NCBI RefSeq assembly: GCF_017357225.1
Contig: NZ_CP071604.1
Span: 1,863,001-1,927,000, forward strand
Direction of reading: 5' to 3'
Origin: Rhizobium binae
GTDB lineage: Bacteria > Pseudomonadota > Alphaproteobacteria > Rhizobiales > Rhizobiaceae
DNA: 64,000 nt
In this document: positions 35,735 to 44,139 of the stretch, one piece after another
Layout: every line of letters begins with the position of its first letter
Numbering within the stretch: position 1 is the first letter of the stretch
Made by a program: the position numbers and the translations under genes
Notes under the pieces: model-generated
What the model saw: the letters and a program-made list of their open reading frames with translations, nothing else
Databases searched by the model: none
What the model was told of the DNA's origin: nothing

Positions 35735-36394
35735 GTGGCCAAAACCGACATGGTTCACGAGCAGATCGAGACAATCGACGCATTGATCGCGCATTACGTC
35801 GCCGGTTCCTTGCCCGGGCCGGCGCGGGTGCTGGTACGATCCCATCTGCAAATGAAGCCGGATAATCGAAGCCTGGTGAGCAGCCTCGAGCTTTTGGCCG
35901 GGGAAGCCCTGGAAAGCACGTCGCAAGCCGCCATTGCCGATCGCGACCGGCGGCTTGCGGCGATCTTTTCCTCTGCTCCTCCCGCCTCCGAATCCCATGT
36001 TTCCAAGCCTCCCGTCAGGGCGCCGTTTCCCCCGGCTTTGCGCGATCTCCTCGGCTTCGAAGTCGAGGATGTTCCCTGGCGCAGGCGCTTGCCCGGCCTC
36101 AGGGAATATTCGTTCGAGATGGAGGGTTGCGAGGTCAGCCTGATGTGGATCCGGCCGGGCCGTGCCTTACCGGCGCACACCCATAAAGGCATGGAACTGA
36201 TCCTGATCCTCGACGGCGCCTTCAATGACGAACGCGGCCATTTTGGTCCCGGCGACATCTCCATCGCCGACGAGACCGTCGAGCATCGGCCGGTCGCCGA
36301 AAAGGACAGGCCGTGCATCGCCTTTGCCGTTTCCGACGGGCCGGTCAAGCTAACCGGATCCCTTCGTCAGATGATCGGCGACCTGATCGGCTGA
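35735..36394 (+). CDS. ChrR-like anti-sigma factor/cupin regulator, lacking the Cys zinc ligands
   Basis: 219 aa from GTG 35735 (ATG 35750 is an alternative). The N-terminal anti-sigma domain is recognisable (residues 10-60) and the C-terminal half is a metal-binding cupin with HTH at 148-150, Glu154 and His184. In Rhodobacter ChrR the zinc is held by two His and two Cys; here the His are kept (His20, His37) but the Cys positions are Lys41 and Asn44. Usually an ECF sigma gene lies immediately upstream; none is present here. It opens the photo-oxidative cluster and likely regulates it, probably by holding an ECF sigma encoded elsewhere. Confidence 0.82.
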   Translation: MAKTDMVHEQIETIDALIAHYVAGSLPGPARVLVRSHLQMKPDNRSLVSSLELLAGEALESTSQAAIADRDRRLAAIFSSAPPASESHVSKPPVRAPFPPALRDLLGFEVEDVPWRRRLPGLREYSFEMEGCEVSLMWIRPGRALPAHTHKGMELILILDGAFNDERGHFGPGDISIADETVEHRPVAEKDRPCIAFAVSDGPVKLTGSLRQMIGDLIG

Positions 36395-36492
36395 AAGCAG
36401 CCACAATGGTGTGATAAAGCCGTAAATCCGGGAGGAGATGAAAACTTCCGGACCTGTTGTCGTGGTGGCTAGGCAGAGCCGGAGGACATGTC

Positions 36493-37326
36493 ATGCGTGA
36501 TTTCATCGCCCGTCCCGAACATGGAATCGTCTGGATATCGGGCGCGAGTTCCGGCATCGGCCGGGCGCTTGCGCTGAAGCTCGCCGGCGAGGGATACAAG
36601 GTCGCCGTCACCGCCAGAAGCCATGAAAAACTGGTCGAGCTGCAGGCCGAGGCCCGCGGCCTTGACGGCAGCATCGTCGTTCTCGACGGCGACGTCACCA
36701 ATGCCGAAGACATGGAACATGCCATGGCCTCCATCGAATATGAGCACGGCACGCTCGCCATGGCGATCCTCAATGCCGGCATCTATCTGCCTGTTCACGC
36801 CGACGACTTGCACCGAGCCGATTTCGAAGAAAGCTTCGCCGTCAATCTTTCCGGCGTCGTCAATTGTCTCTTGCCGGCAATCCGCCATATGAAAGCGAAA
36901 GGGCAGGGGCAGATCGCCATCGTGTCCTCCGTCACCGGCTATGGCGGCCTGCCGACCGGCGCTGCCTATGGCGCCACCAAGGCCGCCCTGATCAACATGG
37001 CCGAAAGCCTGAAATTCGATCTCGATAAGCTCGGTATCCGCATCCAACTCATCAGCCCCGGCTTCGTCGACACGCCGGCCACGAGAAAGAATCACTTTCC
37101 TATGCCGGCCCTTGTTTCGACCGAAGAAGCTGCCCGGGAGATCGCCGCCGGGCTGAAATCGCAGGCCTTCGAGATCACCTTCCCGAAGCGCTTCACCATC
37201 CTGCTGAAGCTCGCGCGGCTGCTGCCTTACGGCGCTTATTTCGCGCTGGTGAACCGCGTAACCGGCTGGCGCGAACGGCCGTCTTCAACGGGACGCCATC
37301 CGGTGACGCCGCATCCGGCGGAATGA
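36493..37326 (+). CDS. Short-chain dehydrogenase of the photo-oxidative cluster
   Basis: 277 aa from ATG 36493 with GGAGGAC six bases upstream. SDR marks: SGASSGIGR at about 16-24, NAG near 95, and YGATK near 162. An SDR is a regular member of the RpoE/ChrR-controlled operons of Rhodobacter along with DUF1365 and CFA-like proteins, so a role in lipid or membrane remodelling is likely. It is 98 bases after the chrR-like gene and may share its promoter. Its stop abuts the convergent cfa stop (TGA|TCA). Confidence 0.9.
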   Translation: MRDFIARPEHGIVWISGASSGIGRALALKLAGEGYKVAVTARSHEKLVELQAEARGLDGSIVVLDGDVTNAEDMEHAMASIEYEHGTLAMAILNAGIYLPVHADDLHRADFEESFAVNLSGVVNCLLPAIRHMKAKGQGQIAIVSSVTGYGGLPTGAAYGATKAALINMAESLKFDLDKLGIRIQLISPGFVDTPATRKNHFPMPALVSTEEAAREIAAGLKSQAFEITFPKRFTILLKLARLLPYGAYFALVNRVTGWRERPSSTGRHPVTPHPAE

Positions 37327-38586
37327 TCAGCTGCGCGAGAACACGACCTGGCGCACATCGATATTGCGGGCGCGAAAGCCGGCTTCGCAATAGAACAGAT
37401 AGAATTCCCAAAGCCGCTTGAAACGCTCGTCGAACCCCAGCGGGCGGATGCGTTCCCAGACTGACCGGAAGCGCTCGCGCCATTCGGCCAGCGTCCGGGC
37501 ATAGTCGAGCCCGAAACCGAAGTCCCTGACCAGTGACAGATCGACCTTGCCGGCGAGTTCGGCGAGATGATTGCGCGTCGGCAGCATGCCTCCGGGGAAG
37601 ACATATTTCTGAATGAAGTCGGGGTTGCTGCGATATTGGTCGAAGGCTTCGGGCCGGATGGTAATGATCTGCAGTCCGGCCTTGCCGCCGGGCTTCAGAC
37701 ATTGGCGGAGCTTGGAGAAGTAGGACGGCCAATATTTCTCGCCGACCGCTTCGAACATCTCGATCGAGACGATCCGGTCATAGAGCCCTGTCTCATCGCG
37801 GTAGTCCTGAAAGCGGAATTCGACGCGATCCTCCAGGCCGGCTTTGCGGATACGCTCCTCGGCGAAGGCGAGCTGTTCGCGGCTGATCGTCAGTCCAGTA
37901 ACCTTGCAGTTCAGCTCGCTTGCGGCAAATTCGGCAAAACCGCCCCAGCCGCAGCCGATCTCCAGCACATGATCGCCGGACGCGATGCCGGTCGCGTCTG
38001 CGAGCGCGCGGTATTTGGCGTTCTGGGCCGATTGCAGGTCGTTGGCGCCGGTCGAATAGAGCGCTGAGGAATAGGTCATGCTCGGATCGAGCCATTGCCT
38101 GTAGAAATCGTTGCCGAGGTCGTAATGGGCGGAGATGTTGCGCTTCGAGCCTGCCCTGGTATTCGCGTTCATCCAGTGGCGGACGCGCTCAACGAGGCGG
38201 CCGACGCCGCGTTTGCCGTGCGAATAGCTGTGCGCTGCCTCGCCGTTGACGAGGAAGAGTTCGAGAAAGGCGGTGATGTCGGGGCTGTCCCAGTCTCCGT
38301 CCATGTAGGTTTCGGCGACGCCGATCGTTCCGCTCGTCAGCGCCCGATAGGCGAGGTTCCAGTTATTGAGGTTGAGCGCCGCTTTCGGCCCGGCCTTCTT
38401 ACCATCGATCAGCAGCCTGCGCCCGTCGGGCAGGGTGACCGCAAGCGAGCCGTGCTGCATGCGCAGAAGCCCGCGTAGCGCCAGCTTCGCCTTGAACGGT
38501 AGCCCTTTCACCAGGCGGGATATGTTTTCTGCCGTCAGCGTCACCGCGTCCCGGGCCAGCAGATTCCAGTCCTGCGCCTTGTTCAT
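37327..38586 (-). CDS. cfa: Cyclopropane-fatty-acyl-phospholipid synthase
   Basis: 419 aa from ATG 38586, with a strong ribosome site GGAGGAGG. It adds methylene from S-adenosylmethionine across double bonds of membrane lipids, protecting them from oxidation and acid. The SAM motif VLEIGCGWGG is at about 207-216, and the SIEMFEAVGEKYWP and FGLDYARTL segments are classical. Last gene of the phr operon. A hairpin whose 3' arm touches the ribosome site lies just upstream. Confidence 0.93.
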   Translation of the reverse strand: MNKAQDWNLLARDAVTLTAENISRLVKGLPFKAKLALRGLLRMQHGSLAVTLPDGRRLLIDGKKAGPKAALNLNNWNLAYRALTSGTIGVAETYMDGDWDSPDITAFLELFLVNGEAAHSYSHGKRGVGRLVERVRHWMNANTRAGSKRNISAHYDLGNDFYRQWLDPSMTYSSALYSTGANDLQSAQNAKYRALADATGIASGDHVLEIGCGWGGFAEFAASELNCKVTGLTISREQLAFAEERIRKAGLEDRVEFRFQDYRDETGLYDRIVSIEMFEAVGEKYWPSYFSKLRQCLKPGGKAGLQIITIRPEAFDQYRSNPDFIQKYVFPGGMLPTRNHLAELAGKVDLSLVRDFGFGLDYARTLAEWRERFRSVWERIRPLGFDERFKRLWEFYLFYCEAGFRARNIDVRQVVFSRS

Positions 38587-38596
38587 TCTTCCTCCT

Positions 38597-38614
38597 CCGG
38601 CATTTTTTTGCCGG
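38597..38614 (-). promoter_or_regulatory. Hairpin overlapping the cfa ribosome-site region
   Basis: On the minus strand CCGGCA-AAAAAA-TGCCGG runs straight into AGGAGGAAGAATG, so the 3' arm of the stem touches the cfa ribosome site. It could tune translation of cfa within the operon, or be an mRNA-processing site. Confidence 0.4.
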
Positions 38615-38682
38615 TTAAGGACGACGACACATCCGTAACGATGTGCTCGGGCGGCCTCCGGCCATTACGTGAAACGCTAATG

Positions 38683-39534
38683 TTATTCCGCTGCATCTGC
38701 AAGCTCGCGGGGTCGGTGGATGCTGACGTCAGGCGGCGGCGTCGGGCGCGCGATATAACGCGCACCCTTCAGCCAGAGCTTAAGCGCTTCCCAATGAATG
38801 CCCGCGACGACCTTGATGGTGAGGAGGGGGATGTGCGCCGTCAGCCTGAGCAGCGAGGCGCTGGTAAGAGGCATCTGCCGTCCTGAGAACGTCGCCGAAA
38901 GAAGTGGGCCGTCGCTATCGGTTTCGAGGATGCGCCAGCGAATTTGCTTACCGGGCGGCAGCATGCGGAAATGGTAGCGCGCCGTCATGCCGATGAAAGG
39001 CGAGACGTGGAAGAGCTTGTCGCAACTCTGGCGAAGCCCGCTTTCACACATCTCGCCATGGCCGACGGGGCAGACATAGCTGTGCCGTTCGCCGAAGGTA
39101 TTGCGCACCTCATAGATCATCGCGACGAGCGCGCCGTCGCCATCATAGGCGTGATAGACAGAGAGCGGATTGAAGACATAGCCAAGAATGCGGGGATAAC
39201 AGACAAGCAATATGCGCTCGGCACGTTCGAGACCGGCCTCGGCAAGCAGTCGGTCGGCATAGGCGCGCAACGTCGCGCCGCCGGCATCGGCATGATCCTG
39301 TTCGTGAAACGAGACGAGATTGCGTCGGTTGACGGAAAACAGCGCCGACAGGCGGCCAGCCTTCTGCAGCCCGTCGAGATCGACGAGCAGCGAGAATACC
39401 CGATAGCGGAAGCGATGGCCGAAGGGTTTCATGCGTTGATGCATGATGTCGCCGACATAGAGCGCTGCTGCGGCATGCGGCGGAGGGCCGTTCTCCGTCA
39501 TGCTGATACCGCGTCTTTTATCTCGCCCGCTCAT
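38683..39534 (-). CDS. DUF1365-family protein
   Basis: 283 aa from ATG 39534, which overlaps the FAD-enzyme stop codon as ATGA, showing translational coupling; an upstream start would add 49 unlikely residues. The family core LLVCYPRILGYVFNPLSVYH and YEVRNTFGERH is plain. DUF1365 genes travel with a FAD oxidoreductase and a CFA-type enzyme in photo-oxidative stress operons, and in Rhodobacter the set has been tied to furan or modified fatty-acid production. Biochemical role unproven. Confidence 0.92.
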   Translation of the reverse strand: MSGRDKRRGISMTENGPPPHAAAALYVGDIMHQRMKPFGHRFRYRVFSLLVDLDGLQKAGRLSALFSVNRRNLVSFHEQDHADAGGATLRAYADRLLAEAGLERAERILLVCYPRILGYVFNPLSVYHAYDGDGALVAMIYEVRNTFGERHSYVCPVGHGEMCESGLRQSCDKLFHVSPFIGMTARYHFRMLPPGKQIRWRILETDSDGPLLSATFSGRQMPLTSASLLRLTAHIPLLTIKVVAGIHWEALKLWLKGARYIARPTPPPDVSIHRPRELADAAE

Positions 39535-40868
39535 GCCGCGCTGTCCGGTTGGGATTCGTGGAAAATGGTTCGGGCAGTTCTCCAGGGTATGATCGCGCCC
39601 AGAGCTTCGGCTGCCGCCAAGCCGGAAACGAGCCCGTCCTCGTGGAAGCCGTATCCCGTCCAGGCGCCGGCGAAATGGCAATGATTCTCCCCCTGAATGG
39701 CCACGAGCGCCTGTTGCGCCGCCATGGCCTCGACTGAAAATTGCGGATGCTCGTAAGTGAATTCCGCAAAAACCCTGCGGGGATCCGGTTCGCGGTGCGG
39801 ATTGAGCGTCACGAACAGCGGGAATCCGTGTTCGATGCCCTGCAGCCGGTTCATCCAGTAAGTGACCGCTACACCCGCCATTCCATCCGTACGGCTCGAT
39901 CGCAGATAGTTCCAGGAAGCCCAGACCTTGCGCCGCTGTGGCATCAGCGCTTCATCGCGATGCAGGACGACGCGGTTCGGCTGGTAGGGGATGGCGGCAA
40001 GCACTGTGCTTTCCCGATTGGTGGCGTCGGCGAGCAGGCGCGCCGCCTGATCGCTATGGCAGGCGAAGATCACTTTGTCGAAGGAGCGTTCGCTGCCCGT
40101 TTCGTCGATGATGGTAACGCCATATTCGGAGCGGATCACCGCACGCACGCCGCAGGATAGTTTAACCCGCTCGCTAAGCGGCTGGAGCAGCCGGTCGAGG
40201 TAGGTGCGGCTGCCCCCGGTCACCGTGCGCCATTGCTGCTGCCGGCGGTAGATCAGGCGGTGATTGTCGAAGAAGTTGACGAAATGCTCTGCCGGGAACT
40301 GCAGCATGCGGGCCGATGGCGTCGACCAGATCGCTGCCGCCATCGGCACGAGATAGTTGTTGGTGAAGCCGGGCGAGAAGCCGCGCCAGTCGAGGTAGTC
40401 CCCGAGCGAGCGTGAGGCGAGGTGGCCGGCGGCGCGGTCTGCGAGGCACGTGCGGTTGAAACGCAGGATCTCGCGGATCATCCAGAGGAAGGAGGGGCGC
40501 AGCAGGTTCCGCTTCTGGGCGAAGATCGAAGAGAGCCCGCCGCCGCTCCATTCCAACTTGCCGCGGTCGAGTGAGAGCGAGAAGCTCATGTCGCTCGCAT
40601 GCGTTGCAACGCCGAGCTCGGCAAAGAGCGCGGTGAGGTTCGGGTAATTCAACTCGTTATAGACTATGAAGCCGGTATCGACCGCAATCCGGAACCCTTC
40701 ATAATCCACGTCGATCGTCGCCGTATGGCCGCCTGGCCGCGCCTGGCTTTCGTAAAGCGTGACATCATGCACCTGGCGCAACGCCCAGGCTGCGGAGGCG
40801 CCGGAAATGCCGGAGCCGATGACGGCGATCTTCAGTCGGCGCGGGGTGGAATGGAAATGCACGTTCAT
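39531..40868 (-). CDS. FAD-dependent amine-oxidase-like oxidoreductase
   Basis: 445 aa from ATG 40868, overlapping the photolyase stop by four bases. The dinucleotide-binding motif GSGISG is at 18-23 and the second FAD contact HFAGAWTGYGFHEDG is near the C-terminus. It belongs to the flavin amine oxidase/desaturase-like group that accompanies DUF1365 and CFA genes. A fatty-acid or cyclopropyl-lipid substrate is likely from the company it keeps. Confidence 0.9.
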   Translation of the reverse strand: MNVHFHSTPRRLKIAVIGSGISGASAAWALRQVHDVTLYESQARPGGHTATIDVDYEGFRIAVDTGFIVYNELNYPNLTALFAELGVATHASDMSFSLSLDRGKLEWSGGGLSSIFAQKRNLLRPSFLWMIREILRFNRTCLADRAAGHLASRSLGDYLDWRGFSPGFTNNYLVPMAAAIWSTPSARMLQFPAEHFVNFFDNHRLIYRRQQQWRTVTGGSRTYLDRLLQPLSERVKLSCGVRAVIRSEYGVTIIDETGSERSFDKVIFACHSDQAARLLADATNRESTVLAAIPYQPNRVVLHRDEALMPQRRKVWASWNYLRSSRTDGMAGVAVTYWMNRLQGIEHGFPLFVTLNPHREPDPRRVFAEFTYEHPQFSVEAMAAQQALVAIQGENHCHFAGAWTGYGFHEDGLVSGLAAAEALGAIIPWRTARTIFHESQPDSAA

Positions 40869-42316
40869 GCAACACCCTTTATGGCGTTGTAGGCCGCGAG
40901 CGCCCGGTTGCGGGCTCCGGCATGGTCGACAATGGGTTTCGGATAGGTTTCGCCAAGGATGACTCCGGCCTCGCCGAGCACACTCTTCGGCGCCTCAAAT
41001 GGCTGGTGGATGTATTTTGCGTCGAGCGTCCGAAGCTCCGGCACATGAGCCCGAACATAGTCGCCGTCGGGATCGAATTTCTCGCCCTGCAGCACCGGAT
41101 TGAAGATGCGGAAGAACGGCGAGGCATCCGCTCCGGAGCCCGCCACCCATTGCCAGCTTGCCGCGTTGTTGGCTGGATCGGCATCGACCAGCGTGTCCCG
41201 GAACCAAGCCTCGCCCCGGCGCCAGTCGACCATCAAGTCTTTGATGAGGAAAGAGGCGGCGATCATCCGCACGCGATTGTGCATCCAGCCGTAGCGCCAG
41301 AGCTGGCGCATACCGGCATCGACAATCGGATAGCCGGTCATGCCGCGGGACCACGCCTTGAAATTCTCTTCGCCGCTACGCCATTCGAAGCGATCAAAAC
41401 GATCGTCCCAGTTGGCCGAGGCAAGACGCGGGAAATGGAAGAGTAGATGATAGGAGAATTCGCGCCAGGCGATTTCCTTGCGGAAATGCACGATGTCGGC
41501 GGCAGGTACGTGTTTCGACAAGCCGCGCGTCGCATCCCAGATGCGGGCAGGGGAGATCTCGCCGAGCGCCAAATGCGGCGACAGCATCGATGTCGCCGGC
41601 TTTGCCGGATGGTCCCGGTTTTCCTTGTAGCCGTCGAGCCTATTCTCGATGAAGGTGCGAAGCTTTTCCTGGGCGCCTTCCTCGCCCGGCTTCCAGAGAT
41701 CGGCGAAATTACTCGTCCAATCCGGCCGCGTCGGCAGCAGTTTCCAGCTCTCCAGTTTTTCCGATGCGGGAAGCTTTGATGCCAGCTGTAGTTTCGACGG
41801 AATGTCCAGCGGCGGCTCGGGTTCGCCGGCGCTCTCCAGAGCGCGCCAAAACGGCGTATAGACGCGATAGGGCGTGCCGCTGCCGGTCATCAGCTGCGAA
41901 GGCTCATGCAGTAGCTGGCCGTCGAAACTTTTTACTTCGATCGCCTGCTTTTCCAGTTCGTGCCCGATGCGGGCGTCGATGGAGATGCCCGGCGGATCGT
42001 AGCGCTGATTCCAGAATACGGCTTCGGCGTCGCTTTCCCTGATGAGGGCGCGGAGCACTTCAAGCGCTTCGCCGCTTGCAAGCGTGAGCCCTCCGTGCCG
42101 TTTGCGCAGCGACGCGTCCAGCGCTTTCAGGGAGTTGTGCAGCCACCAGGCCTGCGCCGCCCCCAGCGGCCCGGTGCCCGCAGCCTCCAACTCCCTTATA
42201 TAGAGGGAAATGATCGGCCGCCCCGAAAGATGGGCGGCGTTGAGCGCCTTGTTATCATCAAGGCGCAAATCCTTGCGAAACCACAGGATGACAGGTTTTG
42301 TCGCGTCTCTTGCCAA
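40865..42316 (-). CDS. phrB: Deoxyribodipyrimidine photo-lyase (class I)
   Basis: 483 aa starting at TTG 42316; an in-frame stop lies shortly upstream and no ATG is nearby, so the rare start is likely genuine and may lower output. The enzyme repairs UV-made pyrimidine dimers with blue light. The N-terminal antenna domain opens ILWFRKDLRLDDN; the FAD domain shows WREFSYHLLFHFP, GYPIVDAGMRQLW, and NNAASWQWVAGSG. First gene of the operon phr-FAD-DUF1365-cfa, under the TGATCC-type promoter. Confidence 0.95.
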   Translation of the reverse strand: MARDATKPVILWFRKDLRLDDNKALNAAHLSGRPIISLYIRELEAAGTGPLGAAQAWWLHNSLKALDASLRKRHGGLTLASGEALEVLRALIRESDAEAVFWNQRYDPPGISIDARIGHELEKQAIEVKSFDGQLLHEPSQLMTGSGTPYRVYTPFWRALESAGEPEPPLDIPSKLQLASKLPASEKLESWKLLPTRPDWTSNFADLWKPGEEGAQEKLRTFIENRLDGYKENRDHPAKPATSMLSPHLALGEISPARIWDATRGLSKHVPAADIVHFRKEIAWREFSYHLLFHFPRLASANWDDRFDRFEWRSGEENFKAWSRGMTGYPIVDAGMRQLWRYGWMHNRVRMIAASFLIKDLMVDWRRGEAWFRDTLVDADPANNAASWQWVAGSGADASPFFRIFNPVLQGEKFDPDGDYVRAHVPELRTLDAKYIHQPFEAPKSVLGEAGVILGETYPKPIVDHAGARNRALAAYNAIKGVA

Positions 42317-42350
42317 TGAAGCCGTTTCCCATCTGTGCTTTTCAAGCTGC

Positions 42351-42376
42351 TACGGATGTACGGAAGGCCCGGATCA
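42351..42376 (-). promoter_or_regulatory. ECF-sigma-like promoter of the photolyase operon
   Basis: On the minus strand TGATCC (42376-42371), 16 bases, CGTAG (42354-42350), identical in both elements and spacing to the site before the chrR-like gene. The -10 is 34 bases from the TTG start codon. Confidence 0.72.
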
Positions 42377-42423
42377 AAAGTTTCAGCGCGCGAGGCGAGT
42401 TTTTCACTGCCGCCGCGACATGA

Positions 42424-42451
42424 AAAAAGGCCGGCGTGAACCGGCCTTTTT
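42424..42451. terminator. Bidirectional intrinsic terminator
   Basis: AAAAAGGCCGG-cgtgaa-CCGGCCTTTTT: a six-base GC-rich stem extended by A/T tails on both sides. On the minus strand it ends the small secreted-protein gene 53 bases after its stop and insulates the photolyase promoter. Confidence 0.88.
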
Positions 42452-42504
42452 CCAAGCATGAGGCGCGCTCGCGCGACGTGCTTTGGGAGGAGAGAATTGC
42501 CTGC

Positions 42505-42831
42505 TCAGTTGTCGTATTCGCGGCAGGCTTCGCTGATCGATGCGCCGCTCTGACCGCCGCGCGTATCGACGCCGGACATCTGCTGAGGCATGCCGGCGCA
42601 TTCCATCGTCTGCGGCCGGCCGATGCTCTGTGTCGTGGTCGGATCGACCGGAGCGACCTGCACCGGATGAATGCCATTGTCACTGTTGGTGTAATCGGAC
42701 GAATAGTTACCCGAACTCGGATCGGTCGAGCCGCCGTTCGTCGGCCCAATCGGATCGGGGTTCGACTGGGCAAAGGCCGACGATGCCATGCCGATCGCGA
42801 GCAGCGTAGCGGCGATAAGGGATCTTGTCAT
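42505..42831 (-). CDS. Small secreted protein of unknown function
   Basis: 108 aa from ATG 42831 with AAAGGAGG upstream. A Sec signal peptide is clear (MTRSLIAATLLAIGMASSAFA, cleavage after about residue 22). The mature part is rich in Asn, Ser, Gly, Pro and Thr, with two cysteines (MECAGM and EACREYDN) that could form a disulfide in the periplasm. Family not recognised. A GGAAC-N17-GTT site upstream suggests the general-stress sigma EcfG drives it. Confidence 0.75.
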   Translation of the reverse strand: MTRSLIAATLLAIGMASSAFAQSNPDPIGPTNGGSTDPSSGNYSSDYTNSDNGIHPVQVAPVDPTTTQSIGRPQTMECAGMPQQMSGVDTRGGQSGASISEACREYDN

Positions 42832-42874
42832 GAGGTTATCCTCCTTTGATTTTCATCTTGGATGACCCTGGGGT

Positions 42875-42899
42875 AACTGCGTCACGGAATCATTGTTCC
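42875..42899 (-). promoter_or_regulatory. EcfG-like general-stress promoter
   Basis: On the minus strand GGAAC (42899-42895), 17 bases, GTT (42877-42875), matching the alphaproteobacterial EcfG pattern except that the base before GTT is A, not C. It is 44 bases upstream of the small secreted-protein start codon. Confidence 0.4.
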
Positions 42900-43376
42900 G
42901 AAATTCGCGAAAAACTTGCACGCGGACCTTGCATGGTTACGCATAAACCTTAATGGCCGAAGCCGCTGGATCGCTGCCACTGCCTGCCTTAGGGCATGAC
43001 GAAACGCCAATCCGCAGCATGAGGCCGCTATGTTCGCTTCTCCCCGCGAGGCCGCAGAATTTGGTCTGCAGAATGGCTTATCCCGTTCGCACAGGTAAAC
43101 ACTTCTAATAGTTTACCCAGGGAAGCGAAAATGCTTTCCAAAATCGACGTACGAGCAGCCGTGACACCATAAAGGGCCAGAAACGAGGTTTGAATTAGGT
43201 CAGATTCGCCCCGCTATGTCGCATCGAGCCGCAGACGCAGACGAACAGTCCCCAGTCTTGAGAGTTAGGTATTGCGTGATACCAGCGCTCGGTCCGCGTT
43301 CAGTCTCCATAGCGGCCCAAGCCCTGCGTGTGCCAGATGCTTGGCGCTAGGGAACGACGTCTGCGCGAATAAAGTG
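42900..43376. other. Gene-poor stretch
   Basis: About 480 bases in which I see no gene, RNA or repeat I can support. It joins the core stress cluster to a region with an orphan membrane protein and a dead transposase. Confidence 0.4.
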
Positions 43377-43994
43377 TCACGGAAAAGAATTCGGAAAATC
43401 GTCGTCAACAATATAGAAATGATCAGCGAGTTTCGTGACAGAGATATATTCATCTGGCGGGGCGGAGGTGAGGCGAACGCAGTCCTTCTTTTCCGCGCAA
43501 CGTCGCTCCATTTGTTGCAGCCACGAAATTGATTGGGTGCCTGGCGGCAAGGCAATCTGGTCGCTCTCGTCGTAGACGAGGGTTCGATATGTTTTGGCAA
43601 CAAATGTGTCGTCCCAAGGAAACGTCTTGAACCGCGGCGTTTCAGGTTCGACTTCGACCCGTTGGACCTCTTGAAGATAGGTATTCTTGGTCAGGTCGAA
43701 CCGAAAATGGTCAGGCGTTATATCCAACCCCATAAGAATGCGATGTGAAAAAAAGACAAGAAAAGCGGCCAGAAAAAGTGAGAACACCCGTCTCCAGCGC
43801 ATTCGCATCAGGTTCATACAAAGCGAAATCAAAATCGTTGGCGCAAGCACAGTGAAAATTGCTAAATCGATGGTCCACCAGTCCAGCGTCGGAAACACCC
43901 ACCATGTCCACAGAAGCAGTTCGGGAACCAGGAACCACAAGACATAGATCAGCGTGAACTTGTCGCCCCTCCGCCATGTGCGCACACCACTCAT
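43377..43994 (-). CDS. Hypothetical membrane protein
   Basis: 205 aa from ATG 43994 (a GTG at 44000 is an alternative). Three hydrophobic segments lie at about residues 15-33, 38-58 and 68-86, followed by a soluble C-terminal domain of about 115 residues with a Cys pair (RRCAEKKDCV). I do not recognise the family. Base composition is lower in GC than the neighbours, and it lies beside a transposase remnant, so recent acquisition is likely. Confidence 0.6.
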   Translation of the reverse strand: MSGVRTWRRGDKFTLIYVLWFLVPELLLWTWWVFPTLDWWTIDLAIFTVLAPTILISLCMNLMRMRWRRVFSLFLAAFLVFFSHRILMGLDITPDHFRFDLTKNTYLQEVQRVEVEPETPRFKTFPWDDTFVAKTYRTLVYDESDQIALPPGTQSISWLQQMERRCAEKKDCVRLTSAPPDEYISVTKLADHFYIVDDDFPNSFP

Positions 43995-44139
43995 GCTCAC
44001 TTCACCGACTCCATCCTATCCGATCCTATTCTCCAACAGACTTACAGGCCTCCGCCGCGTGGAGGTCAATGCCTGAAACTTTGGACAGCTCCACTCCGGC
44101 ACTTGTTTACCTGAGTTCGAATGTTTTCGGTCGGGCTCC

